DNA from: Gemmatimonadota bacterium
GTDB taxonomy: Bacteria; Gemmatimonadota; Gemmatimonadetes; Longimicrobiales; Longimicrobiaceae
Assembly: GCA_019348265.1 (NCBI GenBank)
Contig: JAHWJV010000193.1
Coordinates: forward strand, 1 to 6,844
Length of the DNA: 6,844 bases
Direction of reading: 5' to 3'
The notes under the pieces were generated by a model that made no database searches, was not told where the DNA came from, and was given only the letters and a program-made list of their open reading frames with translations. This document shows positions 1 through 6,558 of the stretch, piece by piece. The translations under genes were made by a program, and so were the position numbers. The stretch's first letter is position 1. Each line of letters starts with the position of its first letter.

Positions 1-1
1 C

Positions 2-916
2 GACAGCTACCTGGCGGAGCGCCTGGAGCTCTCGCGCTCACGCGTGGTGGGGCTGATCGAGGGAGGGCACGTGCTCCTCAACGGCGCCGCTCCGCGGAAG
101 CGCGAGGTGCCGGTTGCGGGAGACCGGGTCCGGGTCCGGGTCCCGGCACCGGAGCCGTCTGCTGTGGAGGCTGAGGCGATTCCGCTGGACGTCGTGTACG
201 AGGACGCGGACCTGCTGGTCATCGACAAGCCCGCCGGGATGGTCGTGCACCCGGCGCCCGGCCACCGCAGCGGCACGCTCGTGAACGCGCTGCTCCACGC
301 GGTGGGAGATCTGTCGGGGATCGGCGGCGTGCTGCGGCCGGGGATCATTCACCGCCTCGACAAGGACACCTCGGGTCTGCTCATCGTAGCCAAGACGGAT
401 ACGGCGCATCGGGTGCTGGCGGAGGAGCTTCGGCGTCGGCGAGTGCGACGTCGCTATCTGACCGCCGCCTGGGGACATCTGCCGGAGGAGCGGTTCACGG
501 TCGATGCGCCGATGGCGCGGAACCCGATGGACCGGCTGCGCATGGCGGTGGTGGAGGGTGGACGTCGGGCAGTGACGCATTTCCGGCGGCTGGAGCGCTG
601 GCCGGCGGCGGACCTGCTGGAGGCGCAGCTCGAGACCGGGCGAACGCACCAGATTCGCGTACACCTGCTTCAGCGCGGCCATCCGGTGGTTGGTGACGAC
701 ACTTACGGGAAGGACAGGGAGCGTGGCTTCTCGGGCGCTTCGCGCGGCTTCGCGCTCGAGCTGGCGAAGCGGACGCCGCGTCAGTTCCTGCACGCGTGGG
801 ATCTTCGCTTCCCGCATCCGCGCAGCGGTGAGGAGCTGCGCTTCCGAGCGCCGCCGCCCGCGGATCTGCAGGCGGTGATCGACTGGGTCCGCGGCGCCGA
901 CCCGGGTCTCGCTTGA
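2..916 (+). CDS. rluD: RluD/RluA-family 23S rRNA pseudouridine synthase (5'-truncated by window)
   Basis: This enzyme isomerises specific uridines of 23S rRNA to pseudouridine in the cytoplasm. RluD modifies helix 69 (U1911/1915/1917), which supports ribosome assembly and function. The open frame runs from base 2, so the true start lies upstream; the ATG at 44 is internal, because codons 2-43 already encode part of the S4 RNA-binding domain (YLAERLELSRSRVVGLI, then EGGHVLLNG). About 304 codons are visible, so perhaps 10-25 N-terminal residues are missing. The catalytic domain follows: VVYEDADLLVIDKPAGMVVHP near 190-252, then the diagnostic GIIHRLDKDTSG motif near 341-376, whose catalytic Asp codon is 359-361, and ETGRTHQIRVH near 632-664. 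All core motifs are intact. Membership of the RluA/RluC/RluD family is clear. The RluD symbol rests on the S4 domain and overall resemblance, and RluC is not fully excluded. It ends just before a promoter, so it probably belongs to a different transcription unit from the genes downstream. Confidence 0.93.
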   Translation, partial: DSYLAERLELSRSRVVGLIEGGHVLLNGAAPRKREVPVAGDRVRVRVPAPEPSAVEAEAIPLDVVYEDADLLVIDKPAGMVVHPAPGHRSGTLVNALLHAVGDLSGIGGVLRPGIIHRLDKDTSGLLIVAKTDTAHRVLAEELRRRRVRRRYLTAAWGHLPEERFTVDAPMARNPMDRLRMAVVEGGRRAVTHFRRLERWPAADLLEAQLETGRTHQIRVHLLQRGHPVVGDDTYGKDRERGFSGASRGFALELAKRTPRQFLHAWDLRFPHPRSGEELRFRAPPPADLQAVIDWVRGADPGLA

Positions 917-942
917 CGCTATGTCGTTGTTTGGGGTATACT
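913..942 (+). promoter_or_regulatory. Sigma70-type promoter for the downstream TPR-mglA operon
   Basis: A -35-like TTGACG (913-918) and a -10-like TATACT (937-942) are separated by 18 bp. These match the housekeeping consensus at 5 of 6 positions in each box, and AT-rich hexamers like these stand out in this GC-rich DNA. The -35 box overlaps the stop codon of the pseudouridine synthase gene (914-916). Transcription would start near 949-951, leaving a leader of roughly 100-200 nt before the TPR gene. The call is based on sequence match only. Confidence 0.6.
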
Positions 943-1151
943 TCGGCGCCCTGACCCGGGCTCCGGAAGCACGATGTTCAGCTCTTCGGCCGCGGCATCT
1001 TTCCATCCGGACCTCCTCCCCCAGCGCCTCCTTTCTCCCTCACCAGGACCAGTGGCATGCCCGTGACCGGAAGGACCAGCGGAGCACGGAAAATCGCCGC
1101 CGACGGGTCGGCGGCGGCACCCGCGCTCGGCGCCCAGCGGATACTCGCGCG
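917..1151 (+). other. Intergenic leader region between the rluD and TPR genes
   Basis: This is the only sizeable stretch without a confident gene. It carries the -10 box, the predicted transcription start near 950, a pyrimidine-rich tract at about 1009-1042 that includes ACCTCCT (complementary to a Shine-Dalgarno), and the two candidate leader ORFs. I found no convincing rho-independent terminator for rluD and no recognisable riboswitch. Confidence 0.5.
974..1066 (+). CDS. Possible 30-codon leader ORF (uORF 1), hypothetical
   Basis: A short ORF starts with ATG about 25 nt after the predicted transcription start, with a GGAAG (965-969) only 4 nt upstream as a poor ribosome site. It encodes 30 residues rich in Ser, Pro, Leu and Ala. 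The start is MFSSSAAASF; I recognise no domain. Its TGA (1064-1066) lies inside the second short ORF that begins at 1057. Chance ORFs of this length are common in GC-rich DNA, so this is only a candidate, kept because it belongs to a chain of three overlapping starts and stops leading into the TPR gene. Confidence 0.15.
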   Translation: MFSSSAAASFHPDLLPQRLLSPSPGPVACP

Positions 1152-1155
1152 GTGA
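1057..1155 (+). CDS. Possible 32-codon leader ORF coupled to the TPR gene (uORF 2), hypothetical
   Basis: The ATG at 1057 has an AGGA (1045-1048) 8 nt upstream, the best ribosome-binding signal between the promoter and the TPR gene. The peptide has 32 residues (MPVTGRTSGARKIAADG, then an Ala/Gly/Arg-rich end). Its stop TGA (1153-1155) overlaps the GTG at 1152 in a GTGA arrangement, the classic geometry of translational coupling. By hand count about 26 of its 32 codons end in G or C, slightly more than the TPR frame over the same bases (about 23 of 32). It could be a leader peptide, the true N-terminus of the TPR protein displaced by a frameshift or sequencing error near 1150, or chance. I see no known domain. 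Confidence 0.3.
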   Translation: MPVTGRTSGARKIAADGSAAAPALGAQRILAR

Positions 1156-3881
1156 CCACTCCCGTGGCCCCGGAATCGCCCGCGCCGCCGCGCTCCGAGC
1201 GCGACCGCCGCATCCTGCTCGGCCTGGCCGAGCGGATCGATGCCGCGGACGCGGGCGCGCACAACAATTTGGGCGTTCTCTACTTCAACAAGGGGATGCT
1301 GGACGAGGCGCTCGCGGAGTTCCAGCGTGCGCTGCGGATCGATCCGTCTATGCGCGTCGCACAGCGGAACCTGGACATCGTCTACTCGAACACGGGATAT
1401 CACCAGCGGCGAATCGCGGAGCTGACGGAGCTCGCGCTTCAGGACCCGGCGGACCTCTCCATCCGGCGCGCGATCGCGCGGGCTCACCTCCGGGCCGGAG
1501 ACCCGGCCGCCGCCGTGCGCGAGCTTACCCGGTTGCTCGCGGCCGCTCCGGAGGATGCGCAGACACTCACCGATCTGGCGGAGGCGGAGAAAACGGCGGG
1601 GAATCTGGATGCGGCGCAGGCGTGGCTCCGCCGCGCCCTCACGCGCGAGCCCGAGACGGCCGCGGTTCACTTCAGCCTCGGCGAGATCCGATATCACCGT
1701 GGTCTGAACGAGGAGGCGCGCGAAGCCCTCGAGCGTGCGCTCGATCTCGATCCGGAGTACGCGGAGGCACACTACCTCCTGAGTGAGGTGCTGGAGGAGC
1801 TGGGGGAGGCGGAGCTCGCGGCCGCGGCAGCCGCCCGCGCACTCGAGTTGAACCCTGCGCTGGACAATGCGGAGACCAACCTTTCTCTCGACCGATACAG
1901 CGTGGCCCGCTCGGGCGAGCCGATCGGCGTCCGCGCTGCCCGGCCGTCGCCGCTGGCGGACCGCTTCCTGTCGCGGTACCACGTCGCCGTCACGTTTCGT
2001 CAGCAGGGGCTGTACGGGGACGCTGGTCGGGAGCTGGAGCAGGCGCTCGCGGCGGGTGAGGACCCGTCCGTCGTGCGGCAGGCGCTCGCGGAGGTGCGGC
2101 TCCTCCAGGGGGAGAGCGGGCTCGCCGAGGAGCTGTATCGCCGCCTCCTGGATGCGGACCCGAGCAGCCCGAAGCTGTGGAACGAGCTGGGCGTGGCGCT
2201 GCATCAGCGCGGGGACGTGGAGGAGGCGGAACGATGCTATCGGTCGGCCCTGGAGCGGGACCCGGCGTACGCGCTGGCCTGGAACAATCTCGGGGTGGCT
2301 CGCCTGCATCGCGGGGAGCCGGCGTTCCTCGCGGATGCGTTGTCCAGGGCGGTCGAGCACCACCCCACCTTCGCCGATGCCTGGTGCAACGTGGGCCTGT
2401 ACGCGGCCGAGACTGGCCGGCCGCACGAGGCGCTCCGCTCCTATCGGATCGCGGCGCAGAGCGACCCCCGGGCCGTGGCGGCGTGGGTGGGGATCGGCCG
2501 ACTACTGGCCGAGCTCGGAGAATTCGATGCGTCGCGGAACGCGCTGGTGCGAGCGGTCGAGATCGCGCCCGACGCGGCCGATGCGCGCTACCACCTCGGG
2601 TTCGTCCTGTCCCGGCTGGGGGACTATGACGCCGCACTGCGGGAGACGAAGCGCGCGCTCGCGCTGAACCCGTACTTCCCCGCCGCGCGGTACCGCCTGG
2701 CCGTGGACGTCCAGTTCGAGTACGCGGAGGTACTCGCGCCCGAGCTGGACCCGGCGACCCAGCTCGCCACAGGGGATCCGGTGAGCGCGTTCCGCTTCGA
2801 GCGGGAGGCGCTGGAGCCGCTCTTCCGCGAGATCCAGCCAGCAGAGGCTCCGGCGGCGCCGCGCTCCGGAGGCGACCCGTTCACCGGCGCCCGCGAATGG
2901 ATCGGTAGGGGCCTCCTGGTCCGCGCGCTGGCCGAGGTGCGGCGCGTAGCGCTCTCCGGCGGCGACCCCGTCGAGGCGGCGCTGCTCACCGGGGAAATCT
3001 ATTTGCGGGAGGAGCTCTACGGCGAGGCGCTGGAGCGGTTCGACGCCGCGCTCGCCCGGGTGGGTGACGCGGAGTGGCAGGCGGACCACACTCGTGGGGT
3101 GCTGGGGAGAGGACGCGCGCTGCTGAGCCTGGGGAGGACAGCGGAAGCGGCTGCCGCGGCGGAGGCAATCGAGGAGCGGCTCCGCGACCACCCGGAGGCG
3201 CTCCGGCTGCGCGGGGAGGCGGCGCTCGCCGGTGGAACGGCCGACGCGGCGGTCGCGGCCTTCACCCGTCTGGCGGAGCTGCTCCCGGACGACGCCATCA
3301 CGCGCCGACAGCTCGGCGCGGCCGCCCTCGCTGCCGGAAACCCTTCGGATGCCGAGCGCGCCCTGCGCGGCGCAATCGAGCTCGATCCGGAGTACGTCGC
3401 CGCCCGAGTCGATCTCGCCCGGCTCCTGCTCCGGGGGGGACGGCTGGACGAGGCGGCGGAGGACTGCGCCGCGGCGCTCGCGCTGCTGCCGGGCTACGCC
3501 GACGCGCAGCTCACGCTTGCGCGGGTGGAGGCGGAGCGGGGGCGAACCGGCGCGGCGATCGAGCTGCTCGCGGAGATCCTCTCCGCCGATGCGTACCACC
3601 TCACCGCGCTGCGTGAGCTCGGGGTGGTGCTCGCGCGCGAGGGGCGCCGAGCCGACGCGCGGCTTGCCCTGTCGCGTGCCCTCCGGCTGGACCCGCAGGC
3701 GCACGAAGCCCGGCTCGAGCTGGGGCGCGTTGCGGCGGAGGAGGGCGCCATCCGCGAGGCGCTCGGGCACTGGCGCGCCGTGATCGAGGCGGCGCCGGCG
3801 GGTGATGTCGCGGCACGAGCAGAGAGAGCGGCGAGCGCGCTGGTCCAGCGCGGTCGGGCATCCACGCGAGCCTCCGCCTAG
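1152..3881 (+). CDS. Large TPR-repeat scaffold protein
   Basis: This is a protein of about 909 residues built almost entirely of tetratricopeptide repeats, helical-hairpin units that bind partner proteins; no enzymatic motif is visible. Repeats begin near residue 36 (AHNNLGVLYFNKGMLDEAL). The clearest run is five consecutive 34-residue units at about residues 340-509, with WNELGVALHQRGD, WNNLGVARLHRGE, YHLGFVLSRLGDYDAAL and DP at the turns. A less repetitive segment at about 510-605 separates this from a second array reaching nearly to the C-terminus. I see no signal peptide or membrane segment, so it is probably cytoplasmic. The frame is open back to an ATG at 921, but that codon lies inside the predicted promoter and the extension is Arg-rich and non-repetitive, so I prefer GTG 1152 (GTG 1164 is also possible). 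No good Shine-Dalgarno precedes 1152, but a short ORF ending at 1155 could couple translation. It is the first large gene of the operon, 3 nt before the DUF4388 gene. A scaffold role for the downstream GTPase module is inferred. Confidence 0.85.
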   Translation: MTTPVAPESPAPPRSERDRRILLGLAERIDAADAGAHNNLGVLYFNKGMLDEALAEFQRALRIDPSMRVAQRNLDIVYSNTGYHQRRIAELTELALQDPADLSIRRAIARAHLRAGDPAAAVRELTRLLAAAPEDAQTLTDLAEAEKTAGNLDAAQAWLRRALTREPETAAVHFSLGEIRYHRGLNEEAREALERALDLDPEYAEAHYLLSEVLEELGEAELAAAAAARALELNPALDNAETNLSLDRYSVARSGEPIGVRAARPSPLADRFLSRYHVAVTFRQQGLYGDAGRELEQALAAGEDPSVVRQALAEVRLLQGESGLAEELYRRLLDADPSSPKLWNELGVALHQRGDVEEAERCYRSALERDPAYALAWNNLGVARLHRGEPAFLADALSRAVEHHPTFADAWCNVGLYAAETGRPHEALRSYRIAAQSDPRAVAAWVGIGRLLAELGEFDASRNALVRAVEIAPDAADARYHLGFVLSRLGDYDAALRETKRALALNPYFPAARYRLAVDVQFEYAEVLAPELDPATQLATGDPVSAFRFEREALEPLFREIQPAEAPAAPRSGGDPFTGAREWIGRGLLVRALAEVRRVALSGGDPVEAALLTGEIYLREELYGEALERFDAALARVGDAEWQADHTRGVLGRGRALLSLGRTAEAAAAAEAIEERLRDHPEALRLRGEAALAGGTADAAVAAFTRLAELLPDDAITRRQLGAAALAAGNPSDAERALRGAIELDPEYVAARVDLARLLLRGGRLDEAAEDCAAALALLPGYADAQLTLARVEAERGRTGAAIELLAEILSADAYHLTALRELGVVLAREGRRADARLALSRALRLDPQAHEARLELGRVAAEEGAIREALGHWRAVIEAAPAGDVAARAERAASALVQRGRASTRASA

Positions 3882-3884
3882 CCG

Positions 3885-5021
3885 ATGCCGATCCAGGGTC
3901 CACTGCACGAGCTCGGCCTGCCCGACTTGCTCCAGCTCATCCACCTTTCCAGGAAGACGGGAACGCTGACGGTGCGGAGCACGCGCTCGTCCCTTGCGGC
4001 CGAGCTGGAGTTCGACCGCGGAGCGGTGGTCGGAGCGCGGGCGCCAGGCGAGGCGCCGCGTCTCGGCCAGCTCCTCGTCACCGCCGGGAAGGCGGCGCAG
4101 CGACAGGTGGACCGCGCACTCGCGGAGCAGGTTTCGGCGCCGGGGCGCCGGCTCGGCGCGATCCTCGTGGAGGGGCACGGCATCCCGCGCGAAGAGGTCG
4201 AGCGGCAGCTGCGCTTTCAGGTGGAGGAGACCGCCTTCGACCTGATGCGCTGGACGGAGGGCGACTTCCACTTCGAGGAGTCGCCGGTTGGTGACCCTGG
4301 GCCCGTCTCGCTGCGCGTCTCGACAGAGGGGTTGCTGCTCGAGTCGCTGCGGCGCATGGACGAGTGGAGTACGTTGTCGGATGCGCCCCCCGACACCGAG
4401 GTGATTCCCGGGCTGGTGGAGGGCGATCAGGAACCGGGCGGCGTGCTGGCGCTGCAGCCCGCCGAATGGGAGGTGCTGGCCGCGGTAGACGGCGAGCGCA
4501 CGCTGCGCTCGATCGCCCACCTGCTCGGACGCGCGGAGTTCGAGGTGGCGAAGGCGGTGTTCTCGCTGGTCGCCACTGGCGTCGTGGACCTGCGTCACCG
4601 CCGCGCTCCCCCGACGTCCGAGGCGGCCTCGCCCGCCGAGCGCCCGGAGGCGCAGGTGGAGTCGGAGCTGCGGGCCGGTCGCTTCGCTGAGGCGGAGCGG
4701 CGGCTGGCGGAGCTGCTCCGCGCCAACCCTGAGCGTGGCGAGCTGCACGCATTGGGCGGGGAGCTGGAGTCCCGCCGCGGCGAGTGGCGACGCGCCGTGG
4801 AGTACCTGGAGTCGGCGGTCCGCTACGATCCGCTGCTGGGCAGCGCCTACTACTCACTGGGCATGGCCTCACTGCGAGTGGGAGACCTGAGCCGCGCCGC
4901 GACCGCCCTCCAGACCTACCTGCGGCTTCCCGGGTCGGTGAACGGGAAGCGCGACCGGGCCGCGCGCGCAGATGCCCTCGTGACCGAGCTACAGAAGCTG
5001 CTCCAGGAGGAAGCGGAATGA
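3885..5021 (+). CDS. DUF4388 (PATAN-type) protein with MshEN-like tandem motif and C-terminal TPRs
   Basis: This is a 378-residue cytoplasmic protein with four visible parts. Residues about 3-52 match the DUF4388 pattern (GPLHELGLPDLLQLIHLSRK, TGTLTV, then FDRGAVVGA). Residues 59-112 hold two 24-residue units that each begin RLG and end in Gln, separated by 6 residues. They resemble the c-di-GMP-binding MshEN motif and are followed by FDLMRWTEGDFHFEE, typical of DUF4388 proteins. Residues about 188-237 (LQPAEWEVLAAVDGERTLRS onward) look like a winged-helix fold. Residues about 255-350 contain TPR-like hairpins (FAEAERRLAELLRANPE; AYYSLGMASLRVGDLSRA). DUF4388 proteins are common in delta-proteobacterial and related lineages next to signalling and motility genes, with no settled biochemical function. 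ATG 3885 lies 3 nt after the preceding stop without a clear Shine-Dalgarno, suggesting reinitiation. The 3' end overlaps the next gene by 4 nt. An input or adaptor role for the MglA module is inferred. Confidence 0.85.
   Translation: MPIQGPLHELGLPDLLQLIHLSRKTGTLTVRSTRSSLAAELEFDRGAVVGARAPGEAPRLGQLLVTAGKAAQRQVDRALAEQVSAPGRRLGAILVEGHGIPREEVERQLRFQVEETAFDLMRWTEGDFHFEESPVGDPGPVSLRVSTEGLLLESLRRMDEWSTLSDAPPDTEVIPGLVEGDQEPGGVLALQPAEWEVLAAVDGERTLRSIAHLLGRAEFEVAKAVFSLVATGVVDLRHRRAPPTSEAASPAERPEAQVESELRAGRFAEAERRLAELLRANPERGELHALGGELESRRGEWRRAVEYLESAVRYDPLLGSAYYSLGMASLRVGDLSRAATALQTYLRLPGSVNGKRDRAARADALVTELQKLLQEEAE
5005..5010 (+). promoter_or_regulatory. Shine-Dalgarno that fixes the start of the TPR-roadblock gene
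   Basis: A perfect AGGAGG lies 7 nt upstream of ATG 5018, inside the end of the DUF4388 gene. It decides the start at 5018 over the in-frame ATG at 4784, which would overlap the DUF4388 gene by more than 230 nt. Confidence 0.8.
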
Positions 5022-5938
5022 GCCCGCCCATCGACGCGGCACAGGTCCGCCGCTGGCAGGAGGAGGTGGCGAAGGACCCGGGGAGCACGAGCTTCCTTCC
5101 GCTGGCGGAGGTGTACAGACGCGAAGGCCGCCTCGAGGTGGCGCGGCGGCTGTGCGTGCGCGGGCTGGAGCGTCACCCGGAGCAGGTCGACGCGCACTTC
5201 CTTCTCGGCCGCATCTACCGCGAGAGCGGTGAGATGGAGAAGGCCTTCGACGAGCTGGACATCGCGCTGAGCCTCGACCCGGAGCACCAGCCCTCGCGTC
5301 GAGCGATCGGCTACCTCAGCCTGGAGCGTCGCGATTGGAGCGCGGCGGCGCGGCACCTCCAGGAGGCCGCGCGGCACGACCCCCGGGACGACCGGGTCGC
5401 GAGCGCGCTGGCTCTCGCGCACCGGCACGCCCGCTCAGGTTCGACTGCGGGCGGTGGAACCGCCGAGGAGCTGTTGAAGTCGCTCGACCCGGCGCTGGAC
5501 CACTTCGTCCGCGAGGCTCGCGTGCGCCTTCTGCTCGTCACCGAGGGGAGCGGCAAAATCGTGGCGCAGCGCGGGTTTTCGCGCGAGCTCGACATCGCGG
5601 CGTTCGCCACGCTGGGCGCCGGTATCCAGTCGGCGTCGCGCGCGCTCGCAGGGATGCTCGGGCAGTCCGGCTTCGAGCAGCTCTACCAGGGCGTGGGAGA
5701 GCACCAGATTTTTCTCGGGCCACTGCCGGGTCCCACCGGCGAGCTGATCCTGCTGACGTCGTTCGGAGAGGAGACCACCATCGGGCTGGTGCGCGTGCAC
5801 TTCGCCGATCTCGCCCGCACGGTCGGGGCGATCGAATGGAGCGGTGGCGCGCCGCCGACGGCCGGCCGGTTCGAGGCCGAGCTGAACGCCGGCCTCGACC
5901 GAGCACGCGGCGCCGATCCTCTGACTCCGGAGGGATAG
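5018..5938 (+). CDS. TPR protein with C-terminal roadblock/LC7 (MglB-like) domain
   Basis: This is a 306-residue protein. Residues about 22-135 form TPR-like hairpins (FLPLAEVYRREGRLEVARRL; AHFLLGRIYRESGEMEKAFD; LSLERRDWSAAARHLQEAA). A Gly/Ser/Thr-rich linker at about 139-149 follows, then a roadblock/LC7 domain at about 150-275, shown by VRLLLVTEGSGKIVAQRG, the FATLGAGIQSASRALAGMLG helix and the LILLTSFGEETTIGLVR strand pair. Roadblock proteins dimerise and bind Ras-like GTPases; Myxococcus MglB is the GAP (and part of the GEF system) for MglA. Here the MglA-type GTPase gene starts 6 nt downstream, so this is its probable partner. It differs from canonical MglB, a stand-alone roadblock protein of about 160 residues, by the added N-terminal TPR region, which may tether it to a scaffold or pole. 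The start is set by AGGAGG 7 nt upstream, in an ATGA overlap with the preceding gene. GAP activity is inferred, not visible in the sequence. Confidence 0.85.
   Translation: MSPPIDAAQVRRWQEEVAKDPGSTSFLPLAEVYRREGRLEVARRLCVRGLERHPEQVDAHFLLGRIYRESGEMEKAFDELDIALSLDPEHQPSRRAIGYLSLERRDWSAAARHLQEAARHDPRDDRVASALALAHRHARSGSTAGGGTAEELLKSLDPALDHFVREARVRLLLVTEGSGKIVAQRGFSRELDIAAFATLGAGIQSASRALAGMLGQSGFEQLYQGVGEHQIFLGPLPGPTGELILLTSFGEETTIGLVRVHFADLARTVGAIEWSGGAPPTAGRFEAELNAGLDRARGADPLTPEG
5929..5934 (+). promoter_or_regulatory. Ribosome-binding site of mglA
   Basis: GGAGGG lies 10 nt upstream of ATG 5945, overlapping the last codons of the roadblock gene. It supports the chosen mglA start and close coupling of the two partners. 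Confidence 0.6.
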
Positions 5939-5944
5939 GCGGCC

Positions 5945-6556
5945 ATGTCGCTGGTCAACTACTCGACGCGGGAGATCACCTGCAAGATCGTCTACTACGG
6001 ACCCGGGCGGTCCGGGAAGACGACGAACTTGCAGCACATCCACGCGCACCTGCCGGAGGACCGTCGCGGGCGCATGATCTCCCTCGCGACCGAGACCGAT
6101 CGCACGCTCTTTTTCGACTACCTGCCACTCGATCTCGGCTCCATCTCCGGGTTCAAGGTGCGTTTTCAGCTCTACACCGTGCCCGGGCAGGTCTACTACG
6201 ACTCGACGCGCAAGCTCGTCCTGCAGGGCGCCGACGGCGTGGTCTTCATCGCCGACAGCCAGCCGAGCAGGCGCGAGGAGAACATCGACAGCTATCGTAA
6301 TCTGCAGGACAACCTCCTCGCTCAGGGCGTGGACCCGCGCACGCTTCCGCTCTGCCTGCAGCTCAACAAGCGCGACCTTCCGGAGGCCATGCCGCGTGAA
6401 GAGCTGGATGCGACCTTGAACTACCGGGGCGCCCCCTGCTACGAAGCCTCGGCGTCGGCCGGAAAGGGCGTGTTCGAGACCCTGCGGGGGATTTCCGAGC
6501 AGGTGCTCGAGCGACTGAACGCGCGCTTCCAGCGGCCGGAGAGCGCTACCCGCTGA
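5945..6556 (+). CDS. mglA: MglA-type Ras-like small GTPase
   Basis: This 203-residue GTPase is close in length to Myxococcus xanthus MglA (195 aa), the GTP/GDP switch that sets front-rear polarity for gliding and type IV pili. The visible G motifs are the P-loop GPGRSGKT (19-26), the switch I region ETDRTLFFDYLPLDLG (50-65), the TVPGQVYYD switch II (78-86) in place of the usual DxxG, NKRD (141-144) and SASAGKG (169-175). From my memory of the Myxococcus protein, Gly21, Arg53, Gln82 and Asn141 fall at matching positions, so the alignment appears gap-free to there. Arg53 and Gln82 are the residues linked to MglB-stimulated hydrolysis, so the switch looks catalytically intact. The last ~12 residues are charged and diverge. 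It sits between the TPR-roadblock gene (6 nt upstream) and the DnaA-like gene (2 nt downstream). No signal peptide, membrane segment or lipidation motif is seen. The family call is firm; whether it controls motility, polarity or something else here is unknown. Confidence 0.93.
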   Translation: MSLVNYSTREITCKIVYYGPGRSGKTTNLQHIHAHLPEDRRGRMISLATETDRTLFFDYLPLDLGSISGFKVRFQLYTVPGQVYYDSTRKLVLQGADGVVFIADSQPSRREENIDSYRNLQDNLLAQGVDPRTLPLCLQLNKRDLPEAMPREELDATLNYRGAPCYEASASAGKGVFETLRGISEQVLERLNARFQRPESATR

Positions 6557-6558
6557 TT

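Noticed and set aside
125..142. Tandem hexamer CGGGTC, three copies
   Set aside because: It encodes alternating Val-Arg in a beta strand of the pseudouridine synthase S4 region. It is short, in frame and explained by the protein sequence.
943..975. Possible rho-independent terminator after rluD
   Set aside because: The GC-rich bases give only imperfect pairing and there is no following T run.
921..1151. N-terminal extension of the TPR protein from ATG 921 (77 more residues)
   Set aside because: The ATG lies within the predicted promoter, has no ribosome site, and the extension is Arg-rich without repeats or a recognisable signal peptide. It is kept only as an alternative start.
2169..2678. 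Regular 102-nt periodicity suggesting a DNA repeat or CRISPR-like array
   Set aside because: The period equals 34 codons and reflects TPR units with diverged nucleotide sequence. There are no identical direct repeats.
2502..4748. Long antisense ORF of 748 codons (and another at 978-2426)
   Set aside because: It lies opposite clear TPR and DUF4388 coding sequence. It is Arg/Leu/Gln-rich and matches no family I recognise, as expected for shadow frames in GC-rich genes.
4784..5017. Start of the roadblock gene at ATG 4784
   Set aside because: It would overlap the DUF4388 gene out of frame by more than 230 nt. A perfect AGGAGG 7 nt before ATG 5018 in an ATGA overlap is far better.
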